This document shows, piece by piece, positions 52,828 to 63,924 of a DNA stretch of 64,000 nt. The position numbers were made by a program, and so were the translations under genes. The DNA is from Mariprofundus aestuarium (GTDB lineage Bacteria; Pseudomonadota; Zetaproteobacteria; Mariprofundales; Mariprofundaceae). Numbering within the stretch: the first letter of the stretch is position 1; every line of letters begins with the position of its first letter. Location of the stretch: assembly GCF_002795805.1 (NCBI RefSeq), contig NZ_CP018799.1:1295001-1359000 (forward strand), read 5' to 3'. The notes under the pieces are model-generated. The model ran no database searches. It was not told where the DNA came from and was given only the letters and a program-made list of their open reading frames with translations.

Positions 52828-53412
52828 CTAATCCCCTTCAATAAGATAGATCAGCAGCACAGTGACCAGCGCAACCAGCAGGGTTTGGATGCCGCTACGC
52901 AGCCAAGAGATGCCAGCAATGCGGCCAAGGAATACGCCGAGCAGGAAGATCAGCAGCAACGCTACGATGATGGCTAGATGGAGCGGTGATAGCGGCAACT
53001 CTATGCCGGCATTCGCTAGCCATAGTGGTGTGAGGATTAGCAGCGAGATCAACAACGGAGATGAGCCATTAACAAGCGCAACCAGCAGTGGAACCCAGTG
53101 TGCTGCCTTGCCATGAGAACTCTCCTGGAGATCGCTGACCATCGCCTCCTCAAGTTTATCAAGTGCCCTCTTTCGCTCTGCCGCTTCGCTCATATAGGCG
53201 CTACTCATACCACTCATACCAAGCGCAATGGCCGCCCCTAGGCATGCATTAATCATAATACTCAGATTTTCGGAAGCGCTGATCAGGAAGCCTACAATGA
53301 GCCCAAGCATCGTGAGCGCACCATCAAAGCCGTTAACCACAAAATAGCGCCGCACAATATCGCGTGTTCGGGTGATTCGAAGAAGAAACTTCACCTGATC
53401 GAGAACTATCAC
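52828..53412 (-). CDS. VIT1/CCC1-type iron/manganese transporter
   Basis: A 194-residue membrane protein with FDGALTMLGLIVGFLISAS in helix 1 and GMSGMSSAYMSEAAERKRALDKLE, the conserved Gly/Met-rich helix 2 and acidic metal-binding loop of the VIT family, and five helices in all. The family moves Fe2+ or Mn2+ out of the cytoplasm. It starts with GTG 53412, six bases after the DUF211 gene, and ends one base before the ATPase start. Confidence 0.85.
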   Translation of the reverse strand: MIVLDQVKFLLRITRTRDIVRRYFVVNGFDGALTMLGLIVGFLISASENLSIMINACLGAAIALGMSGMSSAYMSEAAERKRALDKLEEAMVSDLQESSHGKAAHWVPLLVALVNGSSPLLISLLILTPLWLANAGIELPLSPLHLAIIVALLLIFLLGVFLGRIAGISWLRSGIQTLLVALVTVLLIYLIEGD

Positions 53413-53418
53413 AAGAAT

Positions 53419-53688
53419 TTACCCTGTGTCATTTTCACTCTGCACTTCCACCTCATCGATGCTGTGCAGTGCACCTCCCAGAGTGGCAATAGCGGCCTGA
53501 ACCGCTTCAAAGTCGATAGCACTACCCACAATTTCAACTTGAAGAGTTTCGGTGTTTTTATCCACCTCGACCACGGTCAGAGTTACATGGTAATCACTGC
53601 CCACTTCAGCGATGGCCTTGGAAAACTCCAGTGCATCGGGTTGATGGGGCTTTAGTACATCCAGAACTACTCGTTTAACAGATTCCAT
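53419..53688 (-). CDS. DUF211 family protein
   Basis: An 89-residue ferredoxin-like-fold protein: KRVVLDVLKPHQPDALEFSK, VTLTVVEVDKNTETLQVEI, ALHSIDEVEV. The pattern matches DUF211, first known from archaea, which forms rings that have been reported to bind calcium. It is the first gene of an operon with a VIT transporter and a P-type ATPase. A metal-sensing or metal-chaperone role is a reasonable guess. Confidence 0.8.
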   Translation of the reverse strand: MESVKRVVLDVLKPHQPDALEFSKAIAEVGSDYHVTLTVVEVDKNTETLQVEIVGSAIDFEAVQAAIATLGGALHSIDEVEVQSENDTG

Positions 53689-53932
53689 AGCAAACCCTCA
53701 AGGCCTCCCTGCTTGAGCACAACAGAACAGAGTGCCTTTCTACTTTTGACCATTCATATAATTATTATAGCATACACCTTCACCCTTGCATGACTGATAT
53801 CTAGGGCTTGCACACAGTGCATGTCCCTATGAGTAACAGAAGGGGAAGCAATAAGTAAAATCAGAGTTTAGGATTCTTTATCCCCTCATTTAAAACCCCT
53901 GCCAAAGAGCTTTTCGGTGAAGACAGCCTCCT

Positions 53933-53970
53933 CATTCCAATGGTGTCCTGTTTTGTCCGGCACGGGGAGC
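53933..53970. repeat. Second dispersed repeat, copy 2
   Basis: It matches 1180-1217 at 31 of 38 positions, and directly abuts palindrome copy M. It lies in the 471-base gap 53689-54159, which holds no intact gene. Confidence 0.5.
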
Positions 53971-53972
53971 CT

Positions 53973-54038
53973 CGAACGAGTAACCGGAGTTGGCCGCACC
54001 TTGCCGGTCGCGCCACAGGCAATAGTCGACCAAAAATT
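53973..54038 (-). repeat. 67-bp palindrome family, diverged copy M
   Basis: CGAACGAGTAACCGGAGTTG, GCCGGTCGCGCCACAGGC and GTCGACCAAAA follow the order of the reverse-oriented copies (compare ACCGGAGTTGGCC of C and GCCGATCACGACAGGC of A). It is the only copy in the 38000-64000 half. Confidence 0.65.
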
Positions 54039-54159
54039 GCCCCTGATTGCACGGCCACTCGGCCTTATTAAGTTAAGCTGCCTTCGGATACTCCAGTGAA
54101 TTGAACTATCAAACTGGCCCTGAATGCCTCTGGTACAAAGCAAATAACACAGCGACCTA

Positions 54160-54357
54160 TCAGTTGCCCTTGAGAGCCTGCTCGGCGATGTTATTGGCAT
54201 GGTCTCTGATCCTTTCGAGATCTTGCAGTACGTTAGGGTAGAGGGCATTGATCAATGGGCTGGCGGTATCGTTTGCTTGTCTAATGAGATGCTTCTTGCG
54301 GTATCTAGCCTCAAGCTCATCAAAGTCCTGCTCTATCTGGTTGATGTCTAGAGCCAA
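54160..54357 (-). pseudogene. PhoU-domain remnant
   Basis: An open stretch reads DINQIEQDFDELEARYRKKH then PLINALYPNVLQDLERIRDH and NIAEQALKGN. DLERI-x-D-H-A-x-N-I-A-E is the C-terminal signature of PhoU and of PhoU-like tails of Na/Pi cotransporters. The frame extends upstream without a normal start to a TAG at about 54388, and only a TTG (54357) could start it. I read it as the tail end of a lost gene, though a short functional protein is possible. Confidence 0.6.
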
Positions 54358-54562
54358 GGTGCGGCGATTGCGGTACAGAACCTAACGAGGGGCTTCGAGA
54401 GATCGAGACCCCTTTTCTTTTTCTTCTCTAATTTGCCTTTCCATAAGCTTTATTAACCAAGTAACAGCAATGCATATCATTTGTGATCCGCATCACATCT
54501 ACCGCCAAAGTGCATGATAGAAACACACTCATATGTTCAATATCAGGCTCACGGAGGTCGCT

Positions 54563-54667
54563 ATGCCAATAACACATGATCACTCCCCTCGCACAGAGGA
54601 TCGTGCTATTTTAATTGCAATTGTGGCGCTAATTACCATTTTCGGAGTTGTTTCATCTTTCATATAA
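54563..54667 (+). CDS. 34-residue membrane miniprotein
   Basis: MPITHDHSPRTEDR is followed by one hydrophobic helix, AILIAIVALITIFGVVSSFI, and a stop. GGAGG lies six bases ahead of the ATG. A terminator follows at 54744. The strong ribosome site and clean amphipathic head plus helix support a real single-pass miniprotein; function unknown. The flanking stretches 54358-54562 and 54668-54815 show no other gene. Confidence 0.6.
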   Translation: MPITHDHSPRTEDRAILIAIVALITIFGVVSSFI

Positions 54668-54743
54668 GAGTACCTCGTGATTAGATGACTGATATATCCG
54701 GCAGATGACCGGAATGATGACAATCCATGAATAACCCATTTAT

Positions 54744-54775
54744 TAGAGGGGGCGAGCAATCGCCCCCTTTCTCTT
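54744..54775 (+). terminator. Terminator after the miniprotein
   Basis: AGGGGGCGA / TCGCCCCCT arms with a five-base loop, followed by TTCTCTTT. Confidence 0.8.
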
Positions 54776-54815
54776 TGCCCGTTGCGGCATCCTGCTGCTG
54801 CTTTACAATAGCCGC

Positions 54816-55643
54816 ATGAGCTACCGTCCTGTTCCCGACTATCATATGCATACACCGCGCTGTAACCACGCTACTGGCTGCGTCACCGAATATGCTGATG
54901 CAGCAGTGAAGGCAGGGCTAACTGAGCTCGGCATGTCCGACCACTCACCGATGCCCGGTGATTACGATAAAGCGTGGCGCATGGGGCACCATGAGTTGAA
55001 TGACTATATCCGCGAAGTGGAACACGCCCGTGAAAAGTATGCGGACCAGCTCACTATTCGGTTGGGGATTGAGGCTGATTTTCACCCCGGCACGGAAACC
55101 TACGTCATGGAGATGATTGAAACCCACCCATGGGACTATGTGATCGGCTCCGTGCACTATATTGGCGACTGGGGCTTCGACAATCCGGATACGATCCAGA
55201 TATGGGATACCTGGAAAATCGAGGATGCATATTGCGCCTATTTCAAACTGGTGCAGCAGTCAGCCGAATCAGGCCTCTTCAACATTATCGGTCACCCCGA
55301 CCTGATTAAGAAATTCGGTCATCGCCCTCCATCCGATTCAAAAGCCGTTAATGACGCCATTGAAATGATGTTGCAGGCGGTGAAAAAAGCGGATGTGACG
55401 CTTGAGATCAGCTCAGCCGGACTTCGCAAACCTGTAGGCGAGATTTATCCACAAACTAGAATTGTAAAACGGGCAGCAGAGCTCGGTATAACCTTCTCAT
55501 TCGGCTCCGATGCCCACTCTCCTGTCGAAGTCGGGCACGCTATGGATGACTGCCTTGCACAGCTTGAATCATTCGGTGTTACCGAAGTCGCCAGCTTCAA
55601 AAAGAGGCAACGTACCATGATACCCATTCAGCGTACCGCATAG
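54816..55643 (+). CDS. PHP-domain histidinol-phosphatase family protein
   Basis: A 275-residue protein with PHP metal motifs: DYHMHTPRCNHATG, MSDHSPMP, GIEADFHPG, GSVHYIG, GHPDLIKKFG and FGSDAHSPVEVG. Enzymes of the HisJ/HisK class dephosphorylate histidinol phosphate in histidine synthesis; other phosphoesterase roles are possible, since no his gene is adjacent. Its TAG abuts the ATG of the SDR gene. Confidence 0.88.
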   Translation: MSYRPVPDYHMHTPRCNHATGCVTEYADAAVKAGLTELGMSDHSPMPGDYDKAWRMGHHELNDYIREVEHAREKYADQLTIRLGIEADFHPGTETYVMEMIETHPWDYVIGSVHYIGDWGFDNPDTIQIWDTWKIEDAYCAYFKLVQQSAESGLFNIIGHPDLIKKFGHRPPSDSKAVNDAIEMMLQAVKKADVTLEISSAGLRKPVGEIYPQTRIVKRAAELGITFSFGSDAHSPVEVGHAMDDCLAQLESFGVTEVASFKKRQRTMIPIQRTA

Positions 55644-56402
55644 ATGGAGAAACAGCTTTCTGTACTTATAACCGGAGCATCCGGCGGCTTCGGACTTGAG
55701 TTTGCGAAACAGATAGAACCGCAAGGTTACCGCCTGATCCTTCATGGGCGCGATCTCCCCCGCCTGCAGATGACCCTGGACAGCCTTAAATATCCAGAGC
55801 GCCACAGGCTCCTGCAGGCGGATATGACTGCCAAAACAGGTGTCGCCACTCTGCTTCAAGAGCTTGCCGATGAGCAGCTGGTCGGGCTGGTTAATAATGC
55901 AGGTTTCGGCATCTGGGGTTCCTTCGAGCGGACCGGTATCGTGCCACAGATCGATGTGATCAAAACCGACCTGAATGCGCCAATCGCAATCACCCATGCG
56001 CTGCTTCCCTGTCTGCTTAGAAACAGCGGCTTTGTGATCAATGTGTCGTCACTGGCTGGCGAAGCACCCCTTCCTTACATGAGCACCTATGCTGCCGCCA
56101 AAACTGGCCTGACCTACTGGAGCGAATCGCTGCGTGCCGAGCTGGCAGGCAAACTGCGGATTGTAACCCTTGCACCGGGTCCATCGCCGACAGGATTCCG
56201 TGATGTTTCCGGAATGCCTTCAGGACCGGGAAGCTTCTTTCGAACCCCGATCCCGCTGATTGTTGACGCCTCACTTAAAACGCTTGAACAAGGCGGCGGC
56301 TTCTGCGTGCCGGGATGGCGCCATAAACTACTGTTTTTATTGCAAAAAATAACACCACGTTCAATGGCCATAAAAATCATGGAGGGGCATTTACGACCCT
56401 GA
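55644..56402 (+). CDS. Short-chain dehydrogenase/reductase
   Basis: A 252-residue protein with the NAD(P)-binding TGASGGFG, LVNNAGFGIWG, the catalytic Ser in NVSSLAGEAP and Y-x-x-x-K in STYAAAKTG, then APGPSPTGF. The C-terminal 30 residues contain a hydrophobic patch. The substrate is unknown. It starts immediately after the PHP gene, so the two are coupled. Confidence 0.88.
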   Translation: MEKQLSVLITGASGGFGLEFAKQIEPQGYRLILHGRDLPRLQMTLDSLKYPERHRLLQADMTAKTGVATLLQELADEQLVGLVNNAGFGIWGSFERTGIVPQIDVIKTDLNAPIAITHALLPCLLRNSGFVINVSSLAGEAPLPYMSTYAAAKTGLTYWSESLRAELAGKLRIVTLAPGPSPTGFRDVSGMPSGPGSFFRTPIPLIVDASLKTLEQGGGFCVPGWRHKLLFLLQKITPRSMAIKIMEGHLRP

Positions 56403-56595
56403 TGGCAGCCATTTTTTCTCTGAGGATTTCAAGGTTGCAATTAGGGTGGAGAATTCTCTCTACTTTCGCTAGATTGCGCCCCCTTTTTGCGCTCCGGGGG
56501 GAGTGATACAAGTTTGAGTGATGTATTCAGATTCATACATGTCGCGCAACTGGTTCTGCCGATTGTTTTGAGTCTAAATCTGTGAGGTTACAAGA

Positions 56596-59500
56596 ATGAG
56601 CAATTCACATCCAAGTGTGAACAGAAAACCAGTTAAGCAGGGCCTGTACGATCCTAGGAACGAACATGATGCATGTGGCGTTGGTTTTGTTGCCCAGATC
56701 AAAAACGAAAAAAGCCATGATATCGTTGAGAAAGGCCTGGAAATCCTTGAGCGCCTGACCCACCGTGGTGCTGCCGGAGCCGACCCTCGCGAAGGTGATG
56801 GCGCAGGCATTCTACTGCAGATTCCCCACCAGTTTTTTGAGGCGGTCACCGCTGATCTTGATTTTGATCTGCCCCCTGCAGGTCACTACGGTGTTGGCAT
56901 GGTCTTCTTGCCACAGGATGCAGCTTACCGCGCCTCCTGCCAGGAGATCTTTGAAAAAGCTGTAAGCGATGAGGGCCAGAAGGTTCTCGGCTGGCGTGAT
57001 GTGCCAGTGGATGCCGTCAGTGCAGATCTTCCTGAGAGTGTCACTGCCTGTGAGCCGTTCATTCGCCAGCTGTTTATCGCTCAAGGTGAAAGCTGCACTG
57101 ATCAGGATGAATTTGAGCGCAAACTGTTTGTGATTCGAAAAGTGGCGAGCAATGCTGTATCCGCACTGGGTCTGGATGACGCTGCCAACTTCTATACTGC
57201 ATCGCTCTCCAGCCGCACTATTGTTTATAAGGGCATGTTCCACTCCCACCAGGTATCGCCTTACTATGAGGATCTGCGTGATGCACGTATGACCTCTGCA
57301 CTGGCACTGGTACATCAGCGTTTCTCTACCAACACCTTCCCATCCTGGGAACTGGCTCACCCATTCCGCATGATGGCGCATAACGGCGAGATCAATACCG
57401 TACGTGGTAATATCAACTGGATGAATGCGCGCCGTCAGTCCATGCAGTCTGAACTGCTGGGCGATGATCTGACCAAGCTCTGGCCAATCAGTAAAGAGGG
57501 CCAATCAGATACAGCATGTTTTGATAATGCACTGGAATTGCTGGTAGCTGGTGGTTATTCACTGGCGCACGCAGCCATGTTGATGATTCCTGAAGCGTGG
57601 GCTGGAAACAAACAGATGGATGAGCAGCGCAAGGCATTCTATGAGCATAACGCTGCCCTGATGGAGCCATGGGATGGCCCTGCTGCCGTAGCATTTACCG
57701 ATGGCCGCCAGATTGGTGCGACACTCGACCGTAACGGCCTGCGCCCTACCCGCTACCTGGTTACCGAAGATGGCTTGGTACTCGGTGCATCTGAGATGGG
57801 TGTACTGGATATCCCTGAAGAGAAAATCATCAAGAAATGGCGCCTGCAGCCGGGTAAAATGCTGCTCATCGACCTTGAAGAAGGGCGCATCATTGATGAT
57901 GCCGAGATTAAACAGCAGCTGGCTTCAGCCAAGCCGTACAAAGAGTGGCTGGCTAAAACCCAGATTCAGTTGGAAAACCTGCCGGAAGAGATTGCGCCTC
58001 AGACTCCGGATCACGACACCATGCTGCATCGCCAGCAGTCCTTTGGTTACACCCAGGAGGATATCAAGTTCCTGATGACGCCAATGGCTGTTTCCGGTCA
58101 GGAGGGCACAGGATCCATGGGTAATGACAGTCCACTGGCTGTCCTCTCCAACCGTGCCAAACCTCTGTATAGCTATTTCCGCCAGCTCTTCGCACAGGTA
58201 ACCAATCCACCCATCGACCCAATTCGTGAAGAGATGGTGATGAGCCTGACCTCCATCATCGGCCCCCGCCCTAACCTGCTTGGCCTTGAAGAGAGCGAGC
58301 CGCAGCTACGCCTGGAAGTGCTTCAGCCGATCCTCTCTAATGTGGATGTGGAGAAAATTCGCCACATTGATCAGTACACTGACAACCGCTTCCGCACCAT
58401 CACACTCTCATCCTGTTATGCCATTGATCAGGGTGCTTCGGGTATGGAAGCTGCCATTGAAAACCTCTGCAAGCAGGCGGAAGAGGCAGTTCGTGATCGC
58501 TTCAACATCATTATCCTCTCTGATCGCAAGATGGATGCTCAGCATATTGCCATCCCTGCACTGCTGGCCACATCGGCAGTACATCATCACCTGATCCGTG
58601 AGGGGCTGCGTACCGAAACTGGCCTCGTTGTTGAAACAGGCTCTGCCCGTGAAGTGCATCACTTCGCCTGCCTGGCAGGTTTTGGTGCTGAAGCAGTCAA
58701 TCCGTATCTTGCGTTTGAAACATTGGTGGATATGAAACGTCAAGGGCAGTTGCCGAATGACCTGAGCTCTGAGGAAGCTGAAAAGCGTTACATCAAAGCC
58801 ATTGGCAAAGGACTGTTCAAGGTGATGTCCAAGATGGGCATCTCCACCTATCAGTCCTACTGTGGCGCTCAGATTTTCGAAGCTGTGGGGCTGGCCTCCG
58901 ACTTCGTGGCGAAATACTTCACTGGCACAGCCACTCAGATTGAGGGCGCAGGCCTTACAGAGATCGCTCAGGAAGCCACCCAGCGTCATATCGACGCCTT
59001 CCGTGGTGTTATGATCTACAAAGACGCACTGGATGTCGGCGGCGAATACGCATGGCGTGCACGTGGTGATGCACATACCCTTACCCCTGGCGTTATTGCT
59101 AAAGTACAACATGCCGTAAGAACATCTAACTATTCATTATATAAAGAATATGCCGATGAAATAAATGATCAGGCAGGCAAGCTGAAAACACTTCGCGGCC
59201 TATTCAAATTCAAAGGTGGCAGTGCCATCCCTCTTGAAGAGGTCGAACCTGCAACAAGCATTGTAAAACGTTTCGCTACCGGTGCGATGAGCTTTGGCTC
59301 CATCTCGCATGAAGCGCACAGCACACTGGCGATTGCTATGAACCGTCTTGGCGGCAAATCCAATACCGGCGAAGGTGGTGAAGAGCCAGAGCGTTTCAAA
59401 CCGATGGCAAATGGTGACTCCATGCGCTCTGCCATTAAGCAGGTTGCATCGGGCCGTTTTGGCGTAACCACAGAATACCTGGCCAACTCCGATCAGATTC

Positions 59501-61254
59501 AGATCAAGATGGCCCAGGGTGCAAAACCGGGTGAAGGTGGACAGTTGCCTGGCCATAAGGTTGATCAGCGTATCGGCCGCGTACGCCACTCCACACCTGG
59601 CGTAGGCCTTATCTCCCCGCCTCCGCACCATGATATCTACTCTATTGAGGATCTGGCACAGCTGATCTTCGATCTGAAGAATACCAACCCGCGTGCTGAC
59701 ATCTCGGTGAAATTGGTATCAGAGATCGGGGTCGGTACGGTTGCTGCCGGCGTGGTCAAAGCACATGCTGATCACGTGGTGATCGCAGGCCATGATGGCG
59801 GCACAGGCGCCTCCCCACTGACCTCGATTAAACATGCAGGTTCTGCATGGGAGCTGGGACTGGCTGAAACACAGCAGACGCTGGTGCTTAACCGCCTGCG
59901 TGGCCGTACCATCCTGCAGGCTGACGGCCAGATGCGTACAGGTCGCGATGTTGTCATTGCTGCCCTGCTTGGCGCGGATGAGGTTGCATTCGGCACCATC
60001 GCACTGATTGCCGAAGGCTGCATCATGATGCGCAAGTGTCACCTCAACACCTGCCCTGTCGGTGTTGCCACACAGGATCCTGAGCTGCGCAAGAAGTTTG
60101 TAGGTAAACCTGAAGATGTGGTTAACTTCTTCCTCTACCTGGCTGAAGAGGCTCGTGAAATCATGGCTGAGCTTGGCTTCCGTACCTTTGCTGAGATGAT
60201 TGGCCGTGCTGACATGCTCGATACCAACGATGCAGTCAGGCACTGGAAGTCGGAAGGACTGGATCTCTCCCCCATTCTGCATCTGGTCGATGCTAACGGT
60301 ACTTCCGTCTCTCACACCGACACCCAGGACCATGGTCTCGAGAAGTTGATCGACAATAAACTGATCGAACAGGCGAAAGAGGCCCTGGAGAACAGAACAC
60401 CAGTCGTGATTGAAACACCAATCTGCAATGTTGATCGCAGCTTCGCTACCATGCTTTCAGGTGAAGTAGCCAAGCGTTATGGTCATGAAGGTCTGGCTGA
60501 AGACACAATCGTCATCAAGGCCAAGGGTACTGCAGGCCAGTCACTCGGTGCTTGGCTGACCCGTGGTGTATCGATCGACCTGGCCGGTGAAGGCAACGAC
60601 TATGTTGGTAAAGGCCTCTCTGGAGGACGCATCGCCATCTACCCGCCTGCCGAGTCCAAGCTGATTGCCGAGGAGAACATCATTGTCGGTAATACCGTGC
60701 TCTTCGGTGCTACTGAAGGTGAATGTTATTTCAACGGTGTCGGCGGCGAACGCTTTGCCGTACGTAACTCAGGCGCAGTTGCCGTTGTTGAAGGTGTTGG
60801 TGACCACGGTTGTGAATATATGACCGGTGGCACCATCGTGGTTCTCGGTGATACAGGTCGCAACTTTGCTGCAGGCATGTCCGGCGGTATCGCTTATGTA
60901 CTGGATGCCGACAATACATTCGAGAGCCGTTGTAACATGGCTCAGGTTGCACTGGAACCTATTGCTTCAGAAGCCGATGCTCTGGAAGAACTGGACCATC
61001 AGGGCCCTGATCTGGAAACACACGGCCGTGTGAACATCAAACACACGCTCTCTCAGAATGACCAGAAGATTCTGCGCACACTGATTCAGCGTCATGTGCA
61101 CTACACCAACTCTGCCGTTGGTAAGCGCATTCTTGAAAACTGGAACGATTACCTTGGCCAGTTTGTTAAAGTGATCCCGGTGGATTACCGCCGTGCACTG
61201 GCCGACATGGAAGCGGAAAAAGCAGCAGCTGCAAAGGAGACTATCAATGGGTAA
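56596..61254 (+). CDS. gltB: Glutamate synthase large subunit
   Basis: A 1552-residue protein, full length for the bacterial alpha subunit. The glutaminase nucleophile is Cys27 ([10 protein letters not shown]) after a short propeptide. The FMN-binding synthase domain includes [11 protein letters not shown] and [18 protein letters not shown]. The 3Fe-4S cluster Cys are in [13 protein letters not shown] and just upstream, and the C-terminal GXGXG domain has [12 protein letters not shown]. It transfers glutamine amide nitrogen to 2-oxoglutarate. It overlaps gltD by eight bases. Confidence 0.96.
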   Translation: MSNSHPSVNRKPVKQGLYDPRNEHDACGVGFVAQIKNEKSHDIVEKGLEILERLTHRGAAGADPREGDGAGILLQIPHQFFEAVTADLDFDLPPAGHYGVGMVFLPQDAAYRASCQEIFEKAVSDEGQKVLGWRDVPVDAVSADLPESVTACEPFIRQLFIAQGESCTDQDEFERKLFVIRKVASNAVSALGLDDAANFYTASLSSRTIVYKGMFHSHQVSPYYEDLRDARMTSALALVHQRFSTNTFPSWELAHPFRMMAHNGEINTVRGNINWMNARRQSMQSELLGDDLTKLWPISKEGQSDTACFDNALELLVAGGYSLAHAAMLMIPEAWAGNKQMDEQRKAFYEHNAALMEPWDGPAAVAFTDGRQIGATLDRNGLRPTRYLVTEDGLVLGASEMGVLDIPEEKIIKKWRLQPGKMLLIDLEEGRIIDDAEIKQQLASAKPYKEWLAKTQIQLENLPEEIAPQTPDHDTMLHRQQSFGYTQEDIKFLMTPMAVSGQEGTGSMGNDSPLAVLSNRAKPLYSYFRQLFAQVTNPPIDPIREEMVMSLTSIIGPRPNLLGLEESEPQLRLEVLQPILSNVDVEKIRHIDQYTDNRFRTITLSSCYAIDQGASGMEAAIENLCKQAEEAVRDRFNIIILSDRKMDAQHIAIPALLATSAVHHHLIREGLRTETGLVVETGSAREVHHFACLAGFGAEAVNPYLAFETLVDMKRQGQLPNDLSSEEAEKRYIKAIGKGLFKVMSKMGISTYQSYCGAQIFEAVGLASDFVAKYFTGTATQIEGAGLTEIAQEATQRHIDAFRGVMIYKDALDVGGEYAWRARGDAHTLTPGVIAKVQHAVRTSNYSLYKEYADEINDQAGKLKTLRGLFKFKGGSAIPLEEVEPATSIVKRFATGAMSFGSISHEAHSTLAIAMNRLGGKSNTGEGGEEPERFKPMANGDSMRSAIKQVASGRFGVTTEYLANSDQIQIKMAQGAKPGEGGQLPGHKVDQRIGRVRHSTPGVGLISPPPHHDIYSIEDLAQLIFDLKNTNPRADISVKLVSEIGVGTVAAGVVKAHADHVVIAGHDGGTGASPLTSIKHAGSAWELGLAETQQTLVLNRLRGRTILQADGQMRTGRDVVIAALLGADEVAFGTIALIAEGCIMMRKCHLNTCPVGVATQDPELRKKFVGKPEDVVNFFLYLAEEAREIMAELGFRTFAEMIGRADMLDTNDAVRHWKSEGLDLSPILHLVDANGTSVSHTDTQDHGLEKLIDNKLIEQAKEALENRTPVVIETPICNVDRSFATMLSGEVAKRYGHEGLAEDTIVIKAKGTAGQSLGAWLTRGVSIDLAGEGNDYVGKGLSGGRIAIYPPAESKLIAEENIIVGNTVLFGATEGECYFNGVGGERFAVRNSGAVAVVEGVGDHGCEYMTGGTIVVLGDTGRNFAAGMSGGIAYVLDADNTFESRCNMAQVALEPIASEADALEELDHQGPDLETHGRVNIKHTLSQNDQKILRTLIQRHVHYTNSAVGKRILENWNDYLGQFVKVIPVDYRRALADMEAEKAAAAKETING

Positions 61255-62683
61255 GGCAACCGGATTTAAAGAATTCGCTCGCGAAAACCTGAGCTACGCA
61301 CCGGTCGCAGACCGTATTGTACACTTCAAAGAATTTTCCAAGCTGCCTGAAGATATGGCAACACAGGGTGCCCGCTGCATGGATTGCGGCATCCCCTTCT
61401 GCCATAACGGCTGCCCTATCAACAACATCATCCCGGACTGGAATGATGCGGTTTATCATGGCAACTGGCGTGAAGCGCTGGATGTACTGCACTCCACCAA
61501 CAACTTCCCTGAATTTACCGGCCGCATCTGCCCTGCTCCATGTGAAGAGGCGTGTACTGTTGGCCTGATCGGTGATTCAGTTTCGATCAAAAACATCGAG
61601 CTCTCCATTGTTGAAAAAGGGTGGAAAGAAGGCTGGATCACACCGCAGATTGCGGCAGTTAAAACAGGCAAGCGTGTCGCCATCGTCGGATCAGGTCCTG
61701 CGGGCATGGCAGCGGCTCAGCAGCTTGCCCGTGTAGGACATGAAGTGGTTGTATTTGAGAAGAATGACCGTATTGGTGGCCTGATGCGTTATGGCATCCC
61801 GAACTTCAAGTTCGAAAAGTCCGTGATTGATCGTCGCATGGGTCAGATGCGAGCAGAAGGCGTGGAGTTCCGTGTGAACTCTGCTGTGGGTGATAATGTA
61901 TCAGCCAAGGATCTGGTTAACGATTTCGATGCTGTCGTTCTCTCCGGCGGTTCCGAGAAGCCACGTGACCTGCCGGTTCCTGGCCGTGAACTCAATGGCG
62001 TTCATTTCGCCATGGAGTTCCTGACCAAGAACACCAAACGCGTTCTCGGTGATGATATCCCTGAAGATGAATTTATCTCTGCAGCCGGTAAACACGTCGT
62101 TGTTATCGGTGGTGGTGATACCGGTTCTGACTGCATTGGAACCTCTGTCCGTCACGGCGCTGAATCTGTTACCCAGATTGAAATTCTGCCGAAACCAGAA
62201 GCTGTTCCGAACAAGCTCGTCACATGGCCAAACTGGCCGATGAAACTTCGCACCTCCACATCTCAGGAAGAGGGTTGCGAGCGTGACTGGGAAGTTTCCA
62301 CTAAACGTTTCATCGGCGATGCTGATGGCAATCTGCAGGCTGTTGAATGCGTTCGTGTTGAATGGACACAGGAAAATGGCCAGTGGAAGCTGAACGAGAT
62401 CGAAGGCTCTGAATTCGAACTGCCTGCACAGCTGGTTACATTGGCCATGGGTTTTGTGCATCCTGTTCATGAAGGCATGCTGGAAGAACTGGGTGTTGAA
62501 AAAGATGGTCGAGGTAACGTGGTTGCCTCTGACACTGACTATGCAACCAGCCTTGATAAGGTGTTTGCTGCCGGTGACATGCGTCGTGGTCAGTCACTGG
62601 TTGTCTGGGCCATCCGTGAAGGCCGTCAGTGCGCACGTGCTGTGGATGAGTTCCTGATGGGTTCAACCACCCTGCCCCACTAA
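61247..62683 (+). CDS. gltD: Glutamate synthase small subunit
   Basis: A 478-residue protein with 4Fe-4S Cys clusters near the N-terminus ([25 protein letters not shown]), FAD-binding [19 protein letters not shown] and NADPH-binding [15 protein letters not shown]. It passes electrons from NADPH to GltB. AAGGAG lies eight bases before ATG 61247, inside the end of gltB. Confidence 0.96.
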   Translation: MGKATGFKEFARENLSYAPVADRIVHFKEFSKLPEDMATQGARCMDCGIPFCHNGCPINNIIPDWNDAVYHGNWREALDVLHSTNNFPEFTGRICPAPCEEACTVGLIGDSVSIKNIELSIVEKGWKEGWITPQIAAVKTGKRVAIVGSGPAGMAAAQQLARVGHEVVVFEKNDRIGGLMRYGIPNFKFEKSVIDRRMGQMRAEGVEFRVNSAVGDNVSAKDLVNDFDAVVLSGGSEKPRDLPVPGRELNGVHFAMEFLTKNTKRVLGDDIPEDEFISAAGKHVVVIGGGDTGSDCIGTSVRHGAESVTQIEILPKPEAVPNKLVTWPNWPMKLRTSTSQEEGCERDWEVSTKRFIGDADGNLQAVECVRVEWTQENGQWKLNEIEGSEFELPAQLVTLAMGFVHPVHEGMLEELGVEKDGRGNVVASDTDYATSLDKVFAAGDMRRGQSLVVWAIREGRQCARAVDEFLMGSTTLPH

Positions 62684-62707
62684 ATTAGGGCATACCAACC
62701 TGAAACG

Positions 62708-62738
62708 AAGGGCCGCTATATGCGGCCTTTTTTTTTAT
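62708..62738 (+). terminator. Terminator after gltD
   Basis: GGCCGC / GCGGCC arms with a five-base loop, flanked by AAG and a run of nine or more T. Confidence 0.9.
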
Positions 62739-62747
62739 ACTCATCTA

Positions 62748-63923
62748 TTATTTTTGGGAGAGATAAATACCGTTCTTGTTTAGCATGTATCGGGTCAATG
62801 TTACCCAAGCAGGGCTCAGAAGCAGCGTTAAGGAGATCACAGCTATAATAAGCTGATAGGATGCCTCCACAATCACCCCTGCATGCATGCCGACCGCCGC
62901 CAGCACGAAAGCAAACTCACCAATCTGTGCAAGTAGTGCACCGGCATAGATACTATCCCCCCAGCAGCTACCAAGGCCCTTCAATATCAGAGCGTTGATT
63001 GCCATATTGGTAACAAATACAGCAAGCACCAGCAGGGAAATCTGTAGCCAGTTTTGCAGAATAAGGGAAATATCCACTAGCATGCCTACGGAGACAAAAA
63101 ACAGTGCCACAAAGATCACCCTGAAAGGCTCAAGGCTGTGATGAACCCACTGTGTCTCTCTTGCGGCACCAATAATCATGCCGCCAATAAAGGCCCCCAA
63201 TGCCGTGGATAGACTAAACATGCCGGTAAGCATACCAAGTCCCAGGCAGGTGATCATGGCTGCAAAAACCTGTAGTTCGTGGTCACCCTTAATCCATCGA
63301 GCCAGCGGCAATTGAATCTTCCCATGATAAACGATCCAGGAAAACAGGCTAATCATGGCGACACCGCCGACCAGCTGCATGGTAAACTCTCCTGCTTCGA
63401 TCTCTTTTCCACCAATCAGGCTCACAACAATCAGCATCGGAATAATGGCCAAGTCCTGAGTCAGCAGAATACCCAGTGAATTTTGCCCAACTGGGGTCTC
63501 CATCTCACCCCAATCCTGTAACAATTTCAGCACAACTGCTGTGCTGCTCAGGCTGATTACAAAGCCGAACAGTACTGTTTTTCCCATACTCCAGCCAAAC
63601 CATTCCCCCAATAGCCAGATTACGCCAACACTGATAACAATCTGCAACAGGGTTCCCAGTAGGGCGACACGCCAGTTGCTGATCAGTCGCTGCGGAGAGA
63701 CCTCCATGCCGACAAAGAACAGCAGCAGCACTACACCAAAGGCACCGAGCCTTTCAAGTAACACCTTATCAGTGATTAGGCCGAGCAGTTCAGGCCCCAG
63801 ACAGACACCAGCCAGCAGGTAACCCACCACGTGAGGCTGATTCAACAATCGCAGGGTCAGACCAAGCAGAAAGATCACCAGAAGCACGACCACTAACGCT
63901 GGCAATGCCGGATCCATATGCAT
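62748..63923 (-). CDS. CPA2 family cation/proton antiporter
   Basis: A 391-residue membrane protein with about 12 helices and family motifs LLLFFVGMEVSPQRL, GFVISLSSTAVVLKLL, GILLTQDLAIIPML and LGAFIGGMIIGA. It resembles the transmembrane part of KefB/C or GerN/NapA-type exchangers; the C-terminal TrkA-N domain of Kef proteins is absent. GGAGG lies upstream of ATG 63923, two bases after the stop of the preceding partial gene. Confidence 0.88.
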   Translation of the reverse strand: MHMDPALPALVVVLLVIFLLGLTLRLLNQPHVVGYLLAGVCLGPELLGLITDKVLLERLGAFGVVLLLFFVGMEVSPQRLISNWRVALLGTLLQIVISVGVIWLLGEWFGWSMGKTVLFGFVISLSSTAVVLKLLQDWGEMETPVGQNSLGILLTQDLAIIPMLIVVSLIGGKEIEAGEFTMQLVGGVAMISLFSWIVYHGKIQLPLARWIKGDHELQVFAAMITCLGLGMLTGMFSLSTALGAFIGGMIIGAARETQWVHHSLEPFRVIFVALFFVSVGMLVDISLILQNWLQISLLVLAVFVTNMAINALILKGLGSCWGDSIYAGALLAQIGEFAFVLAAVGMHAGVIVEASYQLIIAVISLTLLLSPAWVTLTRYMLNKNGIYLSQK

Positions 63924-63924
63924 G

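Noticed and set aside
54385-54420. GC-rich hairpin followed by T-rich sequence near the PhoU remnant
   Set aside because: The stem is interrupted by mismatches and no plus-strand gene lies just upstream.
56812-60333. Long minus-strand frames opposite gltB
   Set aside because: They are by-products of codon bias in a long conserved gene and show no family features or ribosome sites.
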